DNA from: JBEIJQ01 sp040380145 | GTDB taxonomy: Bacteria > Bacteroidota > Bacteroidia > Chitinophagales > Saprospiraceae | Length of the DNA stretch: 9,249 bases | Assembly (NCBI GenBank): GCA_040380145.1 | Contig: JBEIJQ010000124.1 | Location: forward strand, 1 to 9,249 | Direction of reading: 5' to 3' | The notes under the pieces: model-generated | What the model saw: the letters and a program-made list of their open reading frames with translations, nothing else | Databases searched by the model: none | What the model was told of the DNA's origin: nothing | In this document: piece after piece, positions 6,922 through 9,249 of the stretch | How the letters are laid out: each line of letters opens with the position of its first letter | Numbering within the stretch: the stretch's first letter is position 1 | Position numbers and translations under genes: made by a program

Positions 6922-6955
6922 CGAAGCCCGAACAGTTATTCGCCCGGCCCGCCGA

Positions 6956-7528
6956 TCAATCCTTCAGGAGCTTGGCCGCCTCGTCGAGGGCTTCGTAAAA
7001 CGCTTCCCCGTATCGGCGCACGATCGGGTCTTTGAGAAAAACATACACGGGAACTTTCAGTTTTTCCCCGAGCGAACAGGCGGCCGAGCAGACTTCCCAG
7101 CGGTGGTAATTGAGCGCCTCGTAGTCGAGCAGGCGCGAAACGCGGATCGGGTACAGGTGGCAGGAGATCGGTTTTTGAAAGTCCACCGCTCCGGCGCGCC
7201 AAGCTTGTTCGATGCCGCAGCGGGCGATGCCCAACTCGTCGCGGGTCATGTAGGCGCAGGGGCCGCCCTCTATGAGCGGGGTAGCGAAATCGCCGGCCTC
7301 TTCGCCGGGCACATGGGTTCCTTGGGCCTCGATGGCGGCCCGGCCCTCGGGCAAGAGGAAGCCCTCGATCCGGGGGTAGATTTCCCGGAGCAGGAGGGCC
7401 TCCTCGGCCTCGAGCGGAGCGCCGTAATCGCCTTCCACGCAGCAGGCGCCCTTGCAGGCGTTGAGGTCGCACACAAAAGCCTCGTTCACGAGTTCGTCGC
7501 TCACGAGCTTGTCGTCGATGATGATCAC
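6956..7528 (-). CDS. DUF3109 family cysteine-rich protein (YkgJ-like putative metal-binding)
   Basis: A 190-residue cytosolic protein with no signal peptide or membrane segment. It matches the DUF3109 family, related to the YkgJ putative zinc/iron-chelating group, by its opening (MIIIDDKLVSDELV), the cluster Cys20-x4-Cys25-x3-Cys29-Cys30 followed by VEGDYGAPL, GGPCAYM (Cys91), RCGIEQAW (Cys104), KPISCHLYPIRV (Cys123-His124) and WEVCSAAC (Cys147, Cys151). Nine cysteines in 190 residues suggest a bound metal ion or cluster; the biochemical role of the family is not known to me. The start is GTG at 7528: the next in-frame codon set upstream runs into the TAA of the preceding gene (7547-7549) with no better start, and the family begins at this point. 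It lies 18 bp downstream of the DUF4139 gene and is almost certainly co-transcribed with it. Confidence 0.86.
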   Translation of the reverse strand: MIIIDDKLVSDELVNEAFVCDLNACKGACCVEGDYGAPLEAEEALLLREIYPRIEGFLLPEGRAAIEAQGTHVPGEEAGDFATPLIEGGPCAYMTRDELGIARCGIEQAWRAGAVDFQKPISCHLYPIRVSRLLDYEALNYHRWEVCSAACSLGEKLKVPVYVFLKDPIVRRYGEAFYEALDEAAKLLKD

Positions 7529-7563
7529 GGCAAAAAAATAAAAGGGTTATTCGATGATCACGG
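7520..7563. repeat. 11-bp direct repeat across the DUF4139/DUF3109 junction
   Basis: GATGATCACGG occurs at 7520-7530 and again at 7553-7563, offset by exactly 33 bp, each copy containing the palindrome TGATCA. One copy covers the start of the DUF3109 gene and the other the last codons of the DUF4139 gene. It partly reflects similar codons (MIII and VIIE), so coincidence is likely. Confidence 0.4.
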
Positions 7564-9181
7564 TGTAGGAAACGGGATACTTGACCATATACCCGAACGA
7601 CAGTTTTTTGTTGCCGTTGGGGGGCAGCGACAGCCGCCAGGTGATCAGTCCCTTGGCTTCGTCCACTTGGGCGCCGGGCGCTTCTTTGTCCTCGACCTTG
7701 ATCTGTTGGTCGGTGGGCACGGGGAATTGGTCTTGGACGACGATTTCCACGGCCACGGCTTTTTTGTTGCGCAGGGATATTTCCCAGCCGCGGGTTTCCT
7801 TGCGGTTGCCGGCCAGAGTCTGGCGCTTGACCTTTTCTTTCACCCGGGTGCGCTCCACCACGATGTTCTTGTCGCGGCCCAGCGAGATGGACAGAGTGTC
7901 GGAGACTTGGGCCAGATCGAGGCGGGATTTGCCCAAGAAGGTGCCCTCGAAATACAGGTTGGCATCTCCGTTGAGCAGGTTGTACTGCTCCCAGCCGGTC
8001 ACTTTGGCGGTGAGGTAGGCATACGGATCGAGTTTGGGTGCCACATAGTATTCGTAGGTGGCCGGTACGCTGTACTCGATCATTTCCACGGCGTAGCGCT
8101 TGTTGTCGGAAGGGATGTCGTAAGCGATGTCGATCTTGAACTCCAGCGTGGTGGTGTTCTGCACCTGGGCCACGCCGGGCATGCCGGCGGTGCCGAAGTC
8201 CTGTGCACGGTCCATGTCGTACATTTTTTCCATCTGCGCGGGCGGAGCCATGGGCGCGCCTCCCCTTACGGCCATATCCGTGATGGTGACGGTCTGTATG
8301 GGATACAGGTACCAGGGCTGCATCACGGGGCGCACGGCGTTTTCGCCGGGATTGCCCGTCGAAAGGGTGAGCATGACGCCTTTCCAGTCTTCGCCGCTGG
8401 CCTGGGCCACATTGGCGCGGTAGGTGAGGGAAATGGGGCTGTTGACATCCTTGACGCGGATGTCGTACAGGGGCTGCCAAGAGGCGTTGGCCACCATGTA
8501 GGTGAGAACGAAACTGCCCTTGACGGGCGATTTGGCGTTGATGTTGACGAGGATCTCGCTGAAACTGGTGTATTTGACGGTGCGGATCTCGGACAGTTGT
8601 TTGTTGAACTTGCCCTTTTCCTCGTTGTGCCCGGCGATCTCGCGGTCCTGATCGAACACTTTTTGCTTGATCTCGATCAGGCGGGCGCGGTACAGGTCGG
8701 CTGCCTCGCGGACTTGTGCGGCGGTCACGGCGTTGTCGTTGCCGCTCATGCCGCCGGCGCGCACGAGGTTGGCCTTTAGCATGCTTTCTTCCTCGAGATA
8801 GACCTGGCGCAGGTCGGAGGCCGCGCGGATCTTTTCGTCGAGGGCCTTGATCTTGGCCTCCAGAGCCTTCACATCGGCTTCTTTGGGCGGTTCTTGACCG
8901 GAATTGATGGTGTGCACGACCGACAGGACGGTGAAATTGCCGTCGGCCCGCAGCTGTATGCTGGCGGGATTGAGTCCGGCCGTCAGTCCCACGAAGCGCA
9001 GGGTGGAATTGCCCGAGGGGATGTCCACGCCGTTGGCCTGTCGGGAAACCTGTGCGCCCTGGAGGAAAACGGTCACATCCTTGATGGCGGAAGGCACCTC
9101 GATGCCGTCGCCGGCCGTCAAGGGCAGGGCAAAGACCGCGCACAGCAGCAGGGCCAGACTGTTTTTATGCAAAAAATACAT
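7547..9181 (-). CDS. MuiA-like exported protein, DUF4140 + DUF4139 domains
   Basis: A 544-residue protein annotated in related genomes as a DUF4139 or mucoidy inhibitor MuiA family protein; molecular function unknown. Residues 1-23 form a signal peptide (MYFLHKNSLALLLCAVFALPLTAGD). DUF4140 covers about 31-135 and opens with the typical KDVTVFLQGAQVSR. A charged, probably coiled-coil stretch runs from 101 to 200 (ALEAKIKALDEKIRA). DUF4139 covers about 222-541, with SWQPLYDIRV at 234-243, the EDWKGVMLTLSTGNP strand at 264-278, LLNGDANLYFEGTFLG at 402-417, and LGRDKNIVVERTRV at 434-447. Residues about 303-345 form a Gly/Pro/Met-rich, probably disordered insert. The protein should be periplasmic; the signal peptide has a Cys14 but no convincing lipobox. 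The ATG at 9181 directly precedes the signal peptide and follows an A-rich leader. It is the first gene of the minus-strand set. Confidence 0.88.
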   Translation of the reverse strand: MYFLHKNSLALLLCAVFALPLTAGDGIEVPSAIKDVTVFLQGAQVSRQANGVDIPSGNSTLRFVGLTAGLNPASIQLRADGNFTVLSVVHTINSGQEPPKEADVKALEAKIKALDEKIRAASDLRQVYLEEESMLKANLVRAGGMSGNDNAVTAAQVREAADLYRARLIEIKQKVFDQDREIAGHNEEKGKFNKQLSEIRTVKYTSFSEILVNINAKSPVKGSFVLTYMVANASWQPLYDIRVKDVNSPISLTYRANVAQASGEDWKGVMLTLSTGNPGENAVRPVMQPWYLYPIQTVTITDMAVRGGAPMAPPAQMEKMYDMDRAQDFGTAGMPGVAQVQNTTTLEFKIDIAYDIPSDNKRYAVEMIEYSVPATYEYYVAPKLDPYAYLTAKVTGWEQYNLLNGDANLYFEGTFLGKSRLDLAQVSDTLSISLGRDKNIVVERTRVKEKVKRQTLAGNRKETRGWEISLRNKKAVAVEIVVQDQFPVPTDQQIKVEDKEAPGAQVDEAKGLITWRLSLPPNGNKKLSFGYMVKYPVSYTVIIE

Positions 9182-9225
9182 GGAAAAATTTTTTTACCGA
9201 AAAAAGAAGAACGGGGCGATAGATG

Positions 9226-9233
9226 CAAAGATC
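9226..9233 (-). promoter_or_regulatory. Candidate -7 box (GATCTTTG) for the DUF4139-DUF3109 unit
   Basis: On the minus strand the sequence is GATCTTTG, matching five of six fixed positions of TAnnTTTG, about 45 bases upstream of the DUF4139 ATG. The expected -33 box would fall outside the window, so the promoter cannot be completed. Between it and the ATG is an A/T-tract leader (9182-9205) with no Shine-Dalgarno sequence. Confidence 0.3.
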
Positions 9234-9249
9234 GTCCGAAATGGCGTGC

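Noticed and set aside
6872..6955. Imperfect repeats of a TGGGCGGCAAA-like unit upstream of the lipoprotein ATG
   Set aside because: The units (for example at 6871-6881 and 6906-6917) differ in length and sequence and have no regular spacing, so I cannot tell them from low-complexity chance.
6071..8779. A 902-codon open frame on the plus strand, antisense to the lipoprotein, DUF3109 and DUF4139 genes
   Set aside because: It runs opposite to three genes with clear family hallmarks, its translation is His/Gly/Val-rich with no recognisable domain, and long stop-free antisense frames are expected in GC-rich DNA.
6936..9143. A 735-codon minus-strand frame overlapping the DUF4139 and DUF3109 genes
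   Set aside because: It is an out-of-frame reading of two well-supported genes, dominated by Arg, Gly and Gln, without domains or a plausible start.
1..9249. Mobile element, CRISPR, tRNA or rRNA content
   Set aside because: No transposase or integrase motifs, terminal inverted repeats, spaced direct repeats or RNA-gene signatures were seen on either strand.

Overview
The window looks like chromosomal DNA of a GC-rich member of the Bacteroidota. Three things point there: the protein families (a W-x9-EH MerR regulator of the type common in that phylum, DUF3109, a MuiA-like DUF4139 protein, a choice-of-anchor-Q-like beta-helix lipoprotein); start codons with no clear Shine-Dalgarno sequence; and promoter-like boxes of the TTTG / TAnnTTTG type instead of the enterobacterial -35/-10. 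I cannot name a genus; a Saprospiria-like lineage would fit but is a guess. There are seven protein genes and no RNA gene, transposon, CRISPR array or phage gene that I can support.

Plus strand, left part: the C-terminal polymerase domain of DNA polymerase I (polA, cut by the window edge) is followed 13 bp later by an ArnT/PMT-type membrane glycosyltransferase (GT83-like). Then comes a non-coding gap of 338 bp (2880-3217). It has an extremely AT-rich core (only 2 G/C in 56 bases at 2985-3040) and, just before the next gene, a promoter-like element whose spacer holds a dyad. The next gene is a MerR regulator with a B12-binding-type sensor region related to CarH/LitR. A dyad between the two promoter boxes is where MerR proteins usually bind, so the regulator may control itself.

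Minus strand, right part (9181 down to 4110): four genes point the same way. They encode an exported MuiA-like DUF4139 protein, a cysteine-rich cytosolic DUF3109 protein, a beta-helix lipoprotein and a LolC/E-type FtsX permease. The first two are 18 bp apart. The lipoprotein and permease overlap as ATGA, so their translation is probably coupled. A TATCTTTG box in the 84-bp gap before the lipoprotein suggests a second promoter, splitting the set into two transcription units. Three of the four products act at or beyond the inner membrane, so this is best read as a cell-envelope cluster of unknown purpose.

The two halves converge at 4105/4110 with four bases between stop codons and no visible terminator. 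The most interesting points are the regulator with its putative operator and altered cobalamin motif, and the coupled lipoprotein-permease pair, which has no ATPase beside it.
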